From positions 27,448,903 to 27,512,902 of the forward strand of contig NC_092878.1 of the NCBI RefSeq assembly GCF_028372415.1: 64,000 nucleotides of DNA, read 5' to 3'. Each line of letters starts with the position of its first letter. Position 1 is the first letter of the stretch. This document shows positions 46,401 to 56,689 of the stretch, piece after piece. This DNA is from Notamacropus eugenii. Its lineage: Eukaryota; Chordata; Mammalia; Diprotodontia; Macropodidae. The notes under the pieces were generated by a model. That model worked only from the letters and a program-made list of their open reading frames with translations. It was not told the origin of the DNA and did no database searches. The position numbers were made by a program, and so were the translations under genes.

Positions 46401-48675
46401 TGTTCTAATGTTCACCATCCAGGGCCGACCGTCCCCACGCACACGGAGATAGAGAGTGTTAAAATTGGACCAATCGTAATACTTCTTCCTCTCAAAAGCA
46501 CCCTAAAGGCATAGAAAAAAGTCAAGTCAATGTAATATATTAATTGATAATTTTAATTATATACCCTAATATTTATATGGATAGTAACAGCACTATCCAC
46601 TAGCTGTGAAATAGGGATCACCATCTAAAATAATCAGAACAAGAAAACACTAGTTATTTTATCTTTCTTGCAGAAAGAACCATTTTGGGCTTTCTTCAAA
46701 TCTACTAATATTGGACCACAATGAAAACAGAACACTGAACGGTTATTACTATCTGAGCACAAGAATGCTTCCATATTTCTGAATTTATATAATTTTTCCC
46801 TGCCCCATTCTCTGAAGTAAGAGTCACTGAATCCATGGACTCTTTATAATATACTTATCTGTGGTTCTCTATGGCTCTGTTAGATTGTAAGATTCTACAG
46901 AGTAGAGAATGTCATTTTTCATCTTTCCATCCCTAGGACGTATATATGTGTTGCACGTAGAGGATGCTTAAGAAATCTTTGTTGTTAAAATTAATTGAAT
47001 ATTCAGCATGGGCAAACCACCTCCCACTGAACAATGCTTTGCATTTTTTTAAACTGTTTTTTAACAATTTAACATTTATTTTTTAACAAATAGTTTACAA
47101 ACAGCTTTGAAAGCCTTAAAAACTTTGATAAAAAGCTATGCTCTACCATGATTCCTGAGGGCTGATGATGAGGCATGCTACCCACACCTCCTAACAGAAA
47201 AGTCAACAATAGGCAGCCACTGAATTTTCTTGAGTAAAAGAGTAAGATGGTCAAGCTGGTACTTTAGAAGAATTATTTTGGTGGCTGTGCGGAGGTCAGT
47301 TAAGAGGAGGAAAAGACAGGAAGCTGGGAATTCAATTAAGAGATGGCAATAATAGTCAAGGAATGATGAGAATGTGGTCAAGTTAGTGAACAGAAGGAGA
47401 GGATCTAAGAGATGTTGCAGAGGTAAGCCAGACAAGACTTGGCAACTATCTGGAAATAGGAAAGTCAATAAGAAGGAAGAGTACAGGATGACCCCAAGCT
47501 CAAACTTCAGAGTAGCGATATGATACAACACAAACTGAAGCAAGTAAGTTCCTGCCAGTGTGTCTCCCGATCTGCTAAGAATTATCCAAGTGCAACCCAA
47601 ACCAAGTGTGGGAGTCTGGTGCAGGACAGCCCTAACCAATTCCCAGTCTGATAATTCCTCAGAAGATCCTGAAGATCTGGACTCCCTCTAAGAAGAGCCA
47701 GAGGTGGGCGGGTGGAGGGATCCTACTTTAAAGCTGAGTCAGGGGCCCACAAAACACATACTCAAATCTTCATCCACCTTTTCTAAAACCACCCTGGATA
47801 CACTGGGCTTTTCTGATACTGGAATGATCTACTCTGGCCCAAATGACCAAGCTAGAAAATAAGGGCTAGTCAACTAGTAATTTGGGACTTTCTAAGAATG
47901 CTTTTAAGCTTTAAGAATGCTTTTTTCCCTTTAATTTCAGTGGTGTAAATGTGTCCCTCAGTATAAATTAGAGTCCTCTGCTCAGGATACTCTGTGTATT
48001 TCCCTCACCATAAATAAAAGCAATGTGCTACCATGGAGACTGCAGAGAAGGGGACTTCAGAGAGCCAAAGAGCTTGACTATCTCACCTACCCTTGGAATC
48101 CTGGATGTCAGTGCACAGTATCCACTTCGTTGAGTCTCCCCATCATGAGGAATTTCAGTATTGAGAATCCCATAGAAGAGTGCGCTTTGGTTATTGCTGG
48201 CCATTTTCAGGAAGGCTTTGCTTCTGCCTCCTATTGTCCTGTCCGATGTCACCAGCCACTTATTCAAATCTTCATCACTGCGAAACTGCCACATTACCCT
48301 AGTATTTTCCAGTAAAACTTGATGCAAAGGGCGACCTTCAGGTCCTATCCAACGGTCTACCACCTCCTTTGCTAAAAGTTTAAAATGGTCTTTTATCTCA
48401 GCCCTAATTGCTTTGTCAAAAATAATTTCAACCTTTTCCTTAGGTGAAATTAGGTCTAAACCAACCTCACCCTTAGTTTGTTTTTCCAATATGCCTTCAG
48501 TCTTTTCCTCAGGGGAAGATCTATCTGAAGCAGCCTCTGTTTTTTTAATACTACTGTACAGTCGGGAGGGAGAATCAGAAAATCCAGGCCCCAACAAAAA
48601 GCATCGTGCAGTATCTTGCATCCCGCATAATTTAGGAAAATGAATGCCATTTAGCAGCTTCTGAAGTAAAGCCAT
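43277..48675 (-). CDS. NDUFAF1: NDUFAF1 (CIA30), gene level, complete coding region
   Basis: NDUFAF1 is a mitochondrial matrix chaperone needed to assemble respiratory complex I (part of the MCIA complex). Coding exons: 48675-48091, 46502-46317, 44216-44142 and 43420-43277, all joined in phase 0; 329 aa (human 327). The N-terminus [20 protein letters not shown] looks like a mitochondrial presequence. The CIA30 domain runs from about residue 128 ([25 protein letters not shown]) to about 325. Conserved blocks: [28 protein letters not shown] (human) versus [17 protein letters not shown] here, IPFSKFFFS and [10 protein letters not shown]. The last residues ([10 protein letters not shown]) differ from human (ENSPELNPRLFK). 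Confidence 0.97.
43690..43830 (+). mobile_element. MIR-like fragment
   Basis: 'gcttcctcatatgtaaaata' and 'cttcacagagttgtcataag'. In the last NDUFAF1 intron. Confidence 0.55.
44142..44216 (-). CDS. NDUFAF1: NDUFAF1 third coding exon
   Basis: 75 nt, residues 258-282: [20 protein letters not shown], then LLTDQ. Human [20 protein letters not shown]. Acceptor 'ttactgcag', donor 'gtgagt'. Too short to appear as an ORF. Confidence 0.96.
44355..44450. repeat. AT/GT simple repeat
   Basis: (TA)n with tatatagataga and a short gtgtgtacatgtgtgtatg end. Confidence 0.9.
45520..45710 (+). mobile_element. MIR fragment
   Basis: 'tggtttcaagtcctgcctcc', 'aatctgtaaaatgggaataa' and 'taatgtatgtgaaaggttc'. Followed at 45715-45765 by a 'tgccaggcactgcactaag' phrase from another old repeat. 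Confidence 0.75.
46317..46502 (-). CDS. NDUFAF1: NDUFAF1 second coding exon
   Basis: 186 nt, residues 196-257: [20 protein letters not shown], then [12 protein letters not shown] and [15 protein letters not shown]. The core of the CIA30 fold. Acceptor 'atgcctttag', donor 'gtaata'. Confidence 0.97.
46503..48090 (-). other. NDUFAF1: NDUFAF1 intron with one ancient repeat
   Basis: Apart from the repeat at 47190-47540, no element is recognised. The 153-residue minus-strand ORF (47639-47178) is antisense to that repeat and has no protein features. Confidence 0.6.
47190..47540 (+). repeat. Unclassified ancient interspersed repeat
   Basis: 'gtggctgtgcggaggtcagt', 'agagatgttgcagaggtaag' and 'gacaagacttggcaactatc', in the same order as a repeat I know across mammals but cannot name. 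Confidence 0.55.
48091..48675 (-). CDS. NDUFAF1: NDUFAF1 first coding exon
   Basis: 585 nt, residues 1-195. Start context ACCATGG is ideal. Ends [12 protein letters not shown], then donor 'gtaggt' at 48090. Residues 40-85 are a poorly conserved Lys/Glu-rich linker; [16 protein letters not shown] begins the conserved part. Confidence 0.97.
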
Positions 48676-48751
48676 GGTAGAAGCAATTCAAATCATAAAA
48701 TTCTCCAGAATTTACCAGGGAAAAGATTTTCAGCTACAAGTCCAGCTCTAC
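48676..48751 (-). other. NDUFAF1: NDUFAF1 5'UTR in exon 2, with a minimal uORF
   Basis: The acceptor 'cttgttacag' ends at 48752, giving 76 nt of 5'UTR. A two-codon uORF (ATG ATT TGA) lies at 48696-48688 and ends 12 nt before the main ATG. Confidence 0.75.
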
Positions 48752-48925
48752 CTGTAACAAGAGAAAAAATACAGAAGTTACCAAATTAGCAACAAACTTA
48801 TCCTGTCTTTCAAATGTAACCAGACTCTGTAAAATGCAACACAGTAACCCACACCTTCCTGAGCCTAAGGTTAACTGGAAATCTTACAATCATCTTACTA
48901 AGTTCCATAAAACATAAAGAAAATT

Positions 48926-49684
48926 GGGGGTGAAGCCAAGATGGTTAGGTAGAAGGAAACAATGCAAGTGGGTTCCTGTTAGTCTCTCCAAACACATCTA
49001 TAAAATGTACCGAACCAAATCCTGATGGAGAAGTTCAGAAAACGTCATAGCAAGTCCTTTGCCAGGCCCAGGTCTGCACAGGCAGACAGAGAGGTTGGCA
49101 CGACACTAGCAGGAGGCCATATACCAGCACCAAAGGAAGTCCCAGACCCACAATGGGGCACAGAGATGGGGACAGGTGCCAGCTGGCAGTCTAGCTGCAC
49201 ACGGTCCAATCCCAGGGCGACGATCCAGGACAGAATATGAAGGGTATCTGTGCACAGTAGCGCTGTTTCCCAGGAGGGAGGCCCAGGGTGGTATCAAGAA
49301 AGAAATTCAGTGGAAATTGAGGGGAATGCCCATCCATTGGGGAAAGACTGAACAAGATGTGGTATATGAATGTAATGGAATACTACTATGCTATCAGAAA
49401 TGATGAGCGGGAGGACTTCTGGAAAACCTGTAGGAACTGATGCTGAGCGAGGGGGGCAGAACCAGAGAACACTGCACCCAGTTACAGCCACACTGGGTGA
49501 TGACCACCTTGGACAGACTCGGCTCTTCTCAGCAACACGAATTCATGTTTAATATGAATGTCTGCGTAGAACCTACATTAGACTGCATGCCCTCTTGGAG
49601 AGGGGGCAGAAAGGGAGGGGGAGAAATTCTGGAACTCAGAGGCTCGTGGAACTGAATGCTGTAAATTAAAAATAAATGGATTTT
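48926..49684 (+). mobile_element. Internally deleted L1, 5'UTR joined to 3' end
   Basis: L1 5'UTR-like text (48926-49300: 'gtgaagccaagatggttagg', 'gaccctggatcc'-free GC-rich region with many CpGs) passes directly into the ORF2 C-terminus at about 49312 ('gaatgcccatccattgggg', 'gtggtatatgaatgtaatgg') and the 3'UTR, ending 'ctgtaaattaaaaataaat'. ORF1 and nearly all of ORF2 are absent. It is in NDUFAF1 intron 1. CpG retention suggests it is fairly young. Confidence 0.75.
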
Positions 49685-49990
49685 CTAAGAAGCCAGCACC
49701 AGCAGCAGTGTGGCCCGGCGTCTGGCCCTGCCTGCAGAAGAATAACCAGGGCAGAAACCAAAGGGAGGTCTACACTTCTGCCCCTGGGAACCCCCACAAC
49801 CGTCCAGCTGGCTGACAGCGGGCTGCCCCGGCTCGGACCCGAGCCCAGAGCTCTGACCAGGGGAGCGCCCCGGGGGCACTGTCCCTGAGATCCTGGGATA
49901 ACACAACCCTCCGCAACCCCAGCAAGCAGGAACACTACCAGCTCTGACCTCCCCTGCCCCATCAAGTCGGAAATAGGGGATCTGAAACTC
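49685..49990. other. GC-rich segment of unclear origin
   Basis: CpG-rich and C-rich sequence ('gctggctgacagcgggctgc') between an L1 and a SINE. It may be a second L1 5'UTR piece. Overlapping 70-102 aa ORFs show no domain. Confidence 0.4.
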
Positions 49991-49994
49991 CATT

Positions 49995-50155
49995 AATAAA
50001 AGTCCTGGGTTCGAATTCTGCCCCCGTCATTCCCTAGTTACCACCTCTGTGACCTTGAACACGCAACCCCAGGGGCCTCGGCGTGCTCACCCGTAAAACG
50101 AGGACGTAGGGCTGGAAGACTTCTGCGTCCCTTCCAGCCACAAATCTAGGATCCT
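49995..50155 (+). mobile_element. CORE-SINE/MIR fragment
   Basis: 'gtcctgggttcgaattctgc', 'cacctctgtgaccttgaaca' and 'acccgtaaaacgaggacgta'. The tRNA-like B-box phrase belongs to the SINE; there is no tRNA gene. Confidence 0.75.
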
Positions 50156-50560
50156 CCGAAGAATGAAGGCCACTTCCGGGCAGTGGAGACCGGCAGGCCG
50201 CAGCTTAGCTACTCGTAAGGGACCGGGAGCCCTGACATCCCCTTCCCCCGCCCAGTCTGGGGTGCGGGGCTGACCCCTAACTCTCGCGAATCAGCCTCCT
50301 TCCGAGGCCGGAAGTCCGTGGTCCGACACCTATCGCGTTCCCCCTAAGACACCTCACATGACTCTCCTTCGCTTTGCGGGCGCAGCTCACCTTCCCTCTC
50401 GATCCTCTCCCGGCTTCAAAGAGTGACTTCCGCCCGCGCCTGCGTCCTACGCAGATTAGCGTCCGCCGCCGCACGCACTCCCAAGCATAAAGAGTTCCGC
50501 CTATTGGAGATGGATGACGCCCAATCACGTCAGAGCTGGGGGTTTTTTTTAATGCCCTGC
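50150..50560. promoter_or_regulatory. NDUFAF1: CpG island, NDUFAF1 promoter
   Basis: CpG-dense and GC-rich. Motifs seen: ETS-type ACTTCCGG (50172-50179) and CCGGAAGT (50308-50315); TCTCGCGA (50282-50289); an ATTGG (reverse CCAAT) in 'cctattggag' near 50500; and CCAAT with a CRE half-site in 'cccaatcacgtcag' near 50520-50533. ETS sites (GABPA/NRF-2) are common in mitochondrial genes. Confidence 0.8.
50391..50480 (-). other. NDUFAF1: Predicted NDUFAF1 noncoding exon 1
   Basis: A strong donor, 'ggaag' then 'gtgagctgcg', at 50390 on the minus strand pairs with the acceptor at 48752. The right end (transcription start) is a guess inside the CpG island. Confidence 0.55.
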
Positions 50561-50604
50561 TAGAAAGATTACGTAGGACGTCCCTCTAGACTTTAGAACC
50601 GCTA

Positions 50605-50835
50605 GGTGGCGCAGGAGATACAGCGTTGGACACGAAGCCAGACTGACCTGAGTTCAAGTTCAGAAGGAGACCCCCTGCTGGCAGAGCCAGTCAGGGCAAA
50701 CCTGTATCTGCCTCAGTGTTCTCATCTGTAAAATGGGGATGACAGGAGCACCAGCCTTCGGGAGCATATTGAGACGATCCAATGAGGTAATCGTTGTAAA
50801 GACTTTGGCAAACGTTCAAGTGCTAATTATCGTTA
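50605..50835 (+). mobile_element. Marsupial CORE-SINE, sense
   Basis: 'gctaggtggcgcaggagata' (tRNA-like head), 'tgacctgagttcaagttcag', 'catctgtaaaatggggatga' and 'gtaaagactttggcaaacg'. It lies just outside the NDUFAF1 promoter. Confidence 0.85.
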
Positions 50836-51179
50836 AAGACAGTATTCCCATGACCGTTAAAGCCTAGACCACCCCTGTGGTCCTCCACGTGCTTCAGGTT
50901 TTCTTTGGCTTTCCTTTTCCAAACTGGATTCTCTCAATTTCAATCTTTTAACAAATTTTGTTTGTTTTATTTTATTCAATTTTATCTTTTTGAGTCAAAA
51001 AATCCAATTGGTGGGCTCTCCCCCACCAATTCCATTTCCATTTTAAAAAATATTTTATTGTCTAATCAGGCAAAACCCTCCTCATCCTCCCATTTTTTTG
51101 CCTTTTAGCATTATATTAAGTTTTACAGTTTTGGGGCAATAAGCCCCAATTCTTTGCTTCCTGGAATATTATATTTCAA

Positions 51180-51710
51180 GTTCTTTTCTCTCCTTTTAGT
51201 TGCGGCTGCTAGTGTGTGATTCTGACTGTAGCTCCCTGGTATTTGACTTCTTTCTATTCTGGCTGCTTACAGTATTTTTTTTTCCTTTGATTTGGAAACT
51301 CTGGATTCTGACTATGAGATCCCTGGAAGTTGTCATTGGGAGGTTTCAAGAGGTGACTGCTGGATTCTTAAGAGATCTGGACAGTTTTCTTTTCTTGACA
51401 TAAGACATCTAGGCTTGTTTTTTTCTGGTCATTGTGTTCAGATTCTTAATTTTTTTCTCCTCAATCCGATTTCCAGGTCAGTTGTTTTTGCTATTTTTTT
51501 CAGTATTTTTATATTTTTTAAATATATTTTTTGTTACCTCATGAAGTTATTAGCTCCTATTTGGTCTATTTTAATTTTCAAGGAGTTTGTTGATTGGGTA
51601 AAGTTTGGAAACTGTTGTACCATGCTGTTCATTCTCTTTCCAATTCTTTCTTACATGGCTGTCATTTCTTTTCCAATTTTTTCCTCAAGCACTTTTTTTT
51701 AGCCTTTAAA
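51180..51710 (-). mobile_element. L1 ORF1 region, antisense
   Basis: 'ctggacagttttcttttctt' and 'ttggtctattttaattttca' resemble antisense ORF1 coiled-coil sequence. The T-rich plus-strand ORFs are by-products. Confidence 0.5.
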
Positions 51711-52054
51711 AGAATGTTTTTGTTATGTTAACTGTGATACAAATTTACTCTTTTCTTAAAGGAGGATGCTATTTTTTCTTTTTGATTGATTTTTCTAATC
51801 CAATTATGTTTTATTTGTAGGTCCACATTCTCTCCTTTCCAGCTAACCTCCATCCACATTCAGAAAGCAAGAAAAGTGAGATGTTACAAGCAGTAGAATC
51901 AAAAAAAGCAAATTCCTGCATTGACCATGTCCAAAAAAAGTCTCATTCTATACTCAGAGTCCATCCCCTGGTCTGTCAGGAAGTAGGTAGGAAGCTAATT
52001 TTTTAAAGAGTTTATATGCATATTATTTATTTGTTTATTTTCCAGGTGTCACTA

Positions 52055-52510
52055 ATTTTTAAAATTTGTTTACAGCTTTCTACAATCATTTCTATAAGTC
52101 TTAGATTTTCTCCCCCTCCTTCCCCACAATGGCGTGCAATCTTATATGGGTTCTACACATACATTCTTATTAAACATATTTTCACTTTAGTCATGTTGCA
52201 TAAAAAAATTAAAATGAATGGGAGAAACCATGAGAAAAACTCAAACAAAACAAAACATAACACAAGAGAGAAGAGTCTGCTTCATTCTGCGATCCAATTC
52301 CATAGTTCTTTCTCTGGATGTGGAAGGCAAGTGCTTTGATTTCATCTATAAAAACATTTTTTAATTCTTTCTTCATCTCTTCCAGGAATTCTAGTTGATT
52401 TTTTGTCCAGTCTATGTTTTTCTCTGAAACTTTACTTGTATATGTTTTTAATTCATTCTCTTTTTCTGCATTTGTGCCTTGCACTTCTCTGCCCTCATAA
52501 TAGTTCATTA
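52055..52510 (-). mobile_element. Rearranged L1/HAL1-like copy, antisense
   Basis: The L1 3' end (52055-52328, ending 'ctctggatgtggaaggc') joins directly to ORF1-like coiled-coil sequence; the antisense frame (52508-52209) reads DWTKNQLEFLEEMKKELKNV and then runs across the junction. ORF2 is absent. Confidence 0.6.
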
Positions 52511-52925
52511 TGATGTGGTTCTGTTTTTTGTTTGTCCATTCTTACATCCTACTTCCTGGAGGGAAGGTCCAAGCTGTTCTTATTCCTGCTTTCTTAGGTT
52601 ATTGAGGGTTGTCATATTCTAGGATCTCAGGGACAGGCTGGAGAGCTGAAAGCTTTCAGTGCTCCTGTGGTGTTCCCATCCAGGGCAGAGTCTGATTGCT
52701 GCTGCTCTGATCTGAGCTCTGCAAGTTCCTGACTTGGGTTTGGGTCCAAGCAAGAGCAGCCTGCTGCTGGATTCAGCCCTTATCAGTCAGCTGGACAATT
52801 GTGGTGGTTCACAGTGGCAGAATTGTAGGTTTCTCTTTTGATCTGGGATTTCTGCCCTGGTTATTCTTCTGCAGGCGGGGCTAGATGCTGGAATTGGGTC
52901 TCTACCCTGTTCCTGGAGGCTAAAC

Positions 52926-53077
52926 CAGGGGAGGGGAACCTGTAGCCTTGAGGCCACATGTGGCCCTTTAGATCCTTAAGTGCAGCCCTTTGACTCCAAA
53001 CTTCACAGAACACAGCACAAATCTCTTTTGTTTTATAGGACAAATGTGGCCTCAAGGCTGCAGGTTTCCCATCCCTG
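52926..53077. mobile_element. hAT-type MITE (OposCharlie-like?)
   Basis: About 152 bp with terminal inverted repeats CAGGGGAGGGGAACCTG and CAGGTTTCCCATCCCTG and inner inverted copies of 'ccttgaggccacatgtggc'. The 8-bp flanks ggctaaac and gtttaagc agree at 5 of 8 positions, as for an old hAT target duplication. Resembles the opossum Charlie-type MITE I remember; the name is unconfirmed. Confidence 0.75.
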
Positions 53078-54700
53078 GTTTAAGCTGTACCTCGGTTGCT
53101 GCTGCTTACTTCTGAACTGAATAAACTTTCTTCTTTCTTGGCCCACTACTCAAACACCGCTTCCATATTCAGGCTAGATTTACGACTGTGAAAGCAAGTT
53201 CCCCAACATACACAGGACAGCCTGCTATCACAGGTTCTTAGATCTACATTTCTAAAAGAAAAGCAATTTTCAGGGGTTAACAATCATTTTAACCAAGCAC
53301 ATATTTATCATTCATTTAGTTCAGGGGAAAAAGTCAGCACTCTAAATTTCAGAGAAAATACAGAGAAATACAGATCAACAGACAGTGCTTCCAGCTGCCC
53401 TGGCATAAGCAATACATACTTCAGAGATCAATAGACTGTCTGACCATACAAAATAGTTACCAGAGAGAGAAGCACCAACATCTGGATTTTCAAAGTGGGG
53501 GAGCTCCTTAGCAGCTGCCCAGAGTCTCCTCTGGCCAAACAAAACACTTCCAATCAGTAAGCCCCAAGGTAAAACCTCACCTCAGAGTACTTATACCTTT
53601 CTCAGAGGCAGAGGGTATCACAACCCTTGAGAACCAGTGCCTCATTACAAAAGGTGTGGGCCTTCCTACAAATCTTCCCAGGTCCATTAATGGGTGGGGA
53701 AAATCTTCTTTAATCAATCAGAGGTACTTGATTATACTAAAGAAAAAACAGCAAAAGATCCTACTTTATTTGCCATTACAATAACTCAACTAGTAGTGGG
53801 CTACAAATCTGCTAGTGGGTAAGTTTCCCCATCACAGTGCCTCAGTATGAGTCTGACATCTCCCCTTCCCCAGTACATAGCTTTCTCTTGCATATTGGAG
53901 TGCTCTGTACTAGTATGTTCCTGTCCTACTTAAGCTCAGCACATCAGTGTTTGTAAACCTCTTTCTGTCTCTCTATGCAAAGCTGGGCTGGACAGATGAC
54001 TCACTGAAACTTTTTCAGGATTTTCCCATCAGGATTTTGTCTGATCCATTTTGATATATATATGTAGAGAAGAGCTCAGCTTCATCAGTTCCTACCACTT
54101 GTCATCATGGCTTCATCCTTCAATTTAATGGATTCCTCCATTTCGATTTAACAAATATGTACTAAATGCCTATGTTTAGCAAAACAAACATTTTAGGTGA
54201 CTGTATCTCCTCCTGTCATTATAATTTTTGCCTTAACTACCACTTGCCCTCAGACCTGGGTGGGTATAATCCAGGACCCTTTTGCCCAAAATCCCCGCCA
54301 ATAGCAACACTCCCCAAACCACTCTCTCTTCTTCCAATCCAGACGTAGTCCAGGAAGCAACCCTTGTGGAGATGACACCCATCAATAGTCCTTGAAAATT
54401 CAGTGACATCTCTACCCCCACTTCCTCAAAAACCTGAACTACTCCTAAGATTTTTATCATTATTAGGGAGGTTAAAAGGAATTTACATAGACAGAGCATA
54501 TGGGCGTAAGCTGGGAAGATCATGGGAATGAGCTTACAAAAACTGAAGGGGTGGGTGAAAAAGAGGGATGCAGTAGGAGAAGAGTGAATGGAGAGGTAGA
54601 ATGGAGAAAATTTTCTCACAAAAAGAGAAGCTCAAGGAAGAGCTTTTACAAGGGAAGGGAAAATGAGAGGGAGGTAGGCAATGCTTGAACCTCTCATCAG
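53078..54700. other. No gene or named repeat recognised
   Basis: 1.6 kb, partly purine-rich. The texture at 53230-53820 suggests an interspersed repeat that I cannot identify. The 128-residue minus-strand ORF (54619-54233) has no recognisable features. Confidence 0.5.
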
Positions 54701-54720
54701 AACTGGTTAAAAGAGGGAAG

Positions 54721-54830
54721 AACATATACATATACATATACATACACACACATGCACACACACACACACACACATACATATATACATTTGTATACATATA
54801 CATCTATACATACATATATATATCCACTCA
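54721..54830. repeat. CA/TA microsatellite
   Basis: (CA)n and tacatata repeats. Confidence 0.95.
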
Positions 54831-54859
54831 GTAGTATATAAAAATGTAACTTACCCAAT

Positions 54860-56310
54860 AGGGAATGGAAGGAGAAAGTGATAAGAGAGGAGTGGGGGAA
54901 GGGGAGAGATGATAAAAGGAAGGACAGATTAAGGGAGACAGTGGTTAGAAGCAAAATTGACTTTTGAGGAGGGAAAGAGAAAAAGAGAAGGAAGCAGAAG
55001 AAAATGGAATGAAAGGAAATACACAGTTAATAGTCTTAACTATGGATGTAAATGGGATGAGTTCACCCAAAAAATGGAAGCAGATAGCAGAATGGATTAG
55101 AAAACAGAATCCAACAGAGTATTGTTTACAAGAGACAAACATGAAACAGAAAGACAGAGTTAAGACAAAGAGTTGAAACAAAAATCTAATATGCTTCAGC
55201 TGAAGTAAAAAAAGGCATGAAGTGAAAGCAAAAATAGACCTAATTAAAAGAAATAATCAGAAAAACTACATTACGCTAAAAAGTACATATATAATGAAGC
55301 AGTATGAAAAATTTTTACAGAAGTTTCTTTGCTAAAGACCTCATTTCTAAAATATATACTGGGTATAGAACTGAGTCAAATATATAAAAATAAGAACCAT
55401 TGCCCTATTGATAAATGTTCAAAGGATATGAACAGGCAGTTTTCAGATGAAAAAATCAAAGCTATCCATAGTCATATAAAAAAAGCCTCTAAATCACTAT
55501 TGATTAGAGGAATGTAAATTAAAACAACCACCTCACACCTGTCAGAAATGACAGATGTTGGAGTAGGTGAAGGAAAAACAGGTATGTTAATAAAATGCTG
55601 ACAGAGTAGTGAACTGGTCTAACCATTATAGGGAATAATTTGGAACTATGCCCAGCAGTCTATAAAACTGTGAATACCCTTTGACCCGGAATATCACCAC
55701 TGGATTCAAGGAGATCAAAGAAAAAGAAAAAGCACCTATATGTACAAAAATATTTAGAGCAGCTCTTTTTTGTGGTGTCAAAGAATTGGAAATTGAGGGA
55801 ATGCCCTTCAATTAGGGAATGACTGAACAAGTTGTGGCCTGTGACTGTGAAGGAATACTATTGTGTTATAAGAAATGACAAGGGAGGTGGTTTCAGAAAA
55901 TCATGGCAAGATCTATATGAACTGATGCAAAGTGAAGTGAGGAGAATCAATAAATCAATGTACACAGTAAGAGCAATGTTGTGATGATGACCAACTGTGA
56001 AAGACTTGGCTACTTTGATCCATACAATGATCCAAGGCAATTCCAAAGGAACCATGATGAAAAAATGCTATCTACTCCCAGAGAGAGAACTGATCAACTT
56101 TGAGTACAAACTGAAATATAATTTTCTCACTTTCTAAAAAAATATGACTAATATGGAAATATGTTTTGCATAATTTCACATATGTAATTGATAGATTGCT
56201 TATCTTCTCCATGGGTGAGGGAGGGGTGATGGGAAAGGAGAAATTTGGAACTCAAAATTTTAAAGGAAAAAATGTAAAAAAGATAATTAGTTGAAATGTT
56301 TAAAAAAATG
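54860..56310 (+). mobile_element. Internally deleted L1, sense
   Basis: The sense frame at 55035-55176 carries the ORF2 N-terminus (VNGMSSPKKWKQIAEWIRKQ, YCLQETNMK: start of the endonuclease). By about 55280 the text is already ORF2 C-terminal ([20 protein letters not shown] at 55400 on) and continues through the 3'UTR to about 56310. Most of the endonuclease and all of the reverse transcriptase are missing. Confidence 0.85.
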
Positions 56311-56689
56311 TAATTCAAAATTTTTTTTAAAAGAAGCTTGCATTACTGGAAGACCCAGAAAAGGAAGTTCTTGTTACCCAATTCCTTATCTTAGGTACAA
56401 AACTCTTTGAAAAACAGAGTAGAATCACCCCTAGTTTAAGCTCAAATATATTTTTTTCAGCTATATTTCCTGATCAACAAGGCCTATGTTCTTATTGCTC
56501 CCTCTCCAAAAAATATGAGATACTTCGTTAAAAGTTTTACTAAAATCAAAGTAAACTGTGTCCACAGTATTTTCTTCATATATCTTTTGGGAAGCAAATA
56601 GCATGTTTATTAGAAATCCTTTGAAATTGTAGTGAGCCATTGTGTTCATCTGAATAATGAAGTCTTTCAAAGTCTTTTCAAAAGCTTTA

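Noticed and set aside
47178-47639. 153-aa ORF, Leu-rich
   Set aside because: Antisense to an ancient repeat; no domain, and intronic in NDUFAF1.
50000-50035. tRNA gene from the phrase gggttcgaattc
   Set aside because: A B-box-like motif inside a SINE, with no cloverleaf.
51200-51702. Hydrophobic plus-strand ORFs (67 and 136 aa) resembling membrane proteins
   Set aside because: T-rich antisense of L1 ORF1-like sequence; the hydrophobicity follows from TTT/CTT codons.
54534-54954. Cys/Val-rich minus ORFs (85 and 89 aa)
   Set aside because: Produced by the CA/TA microsatellite and purine-rich L1 sequence.
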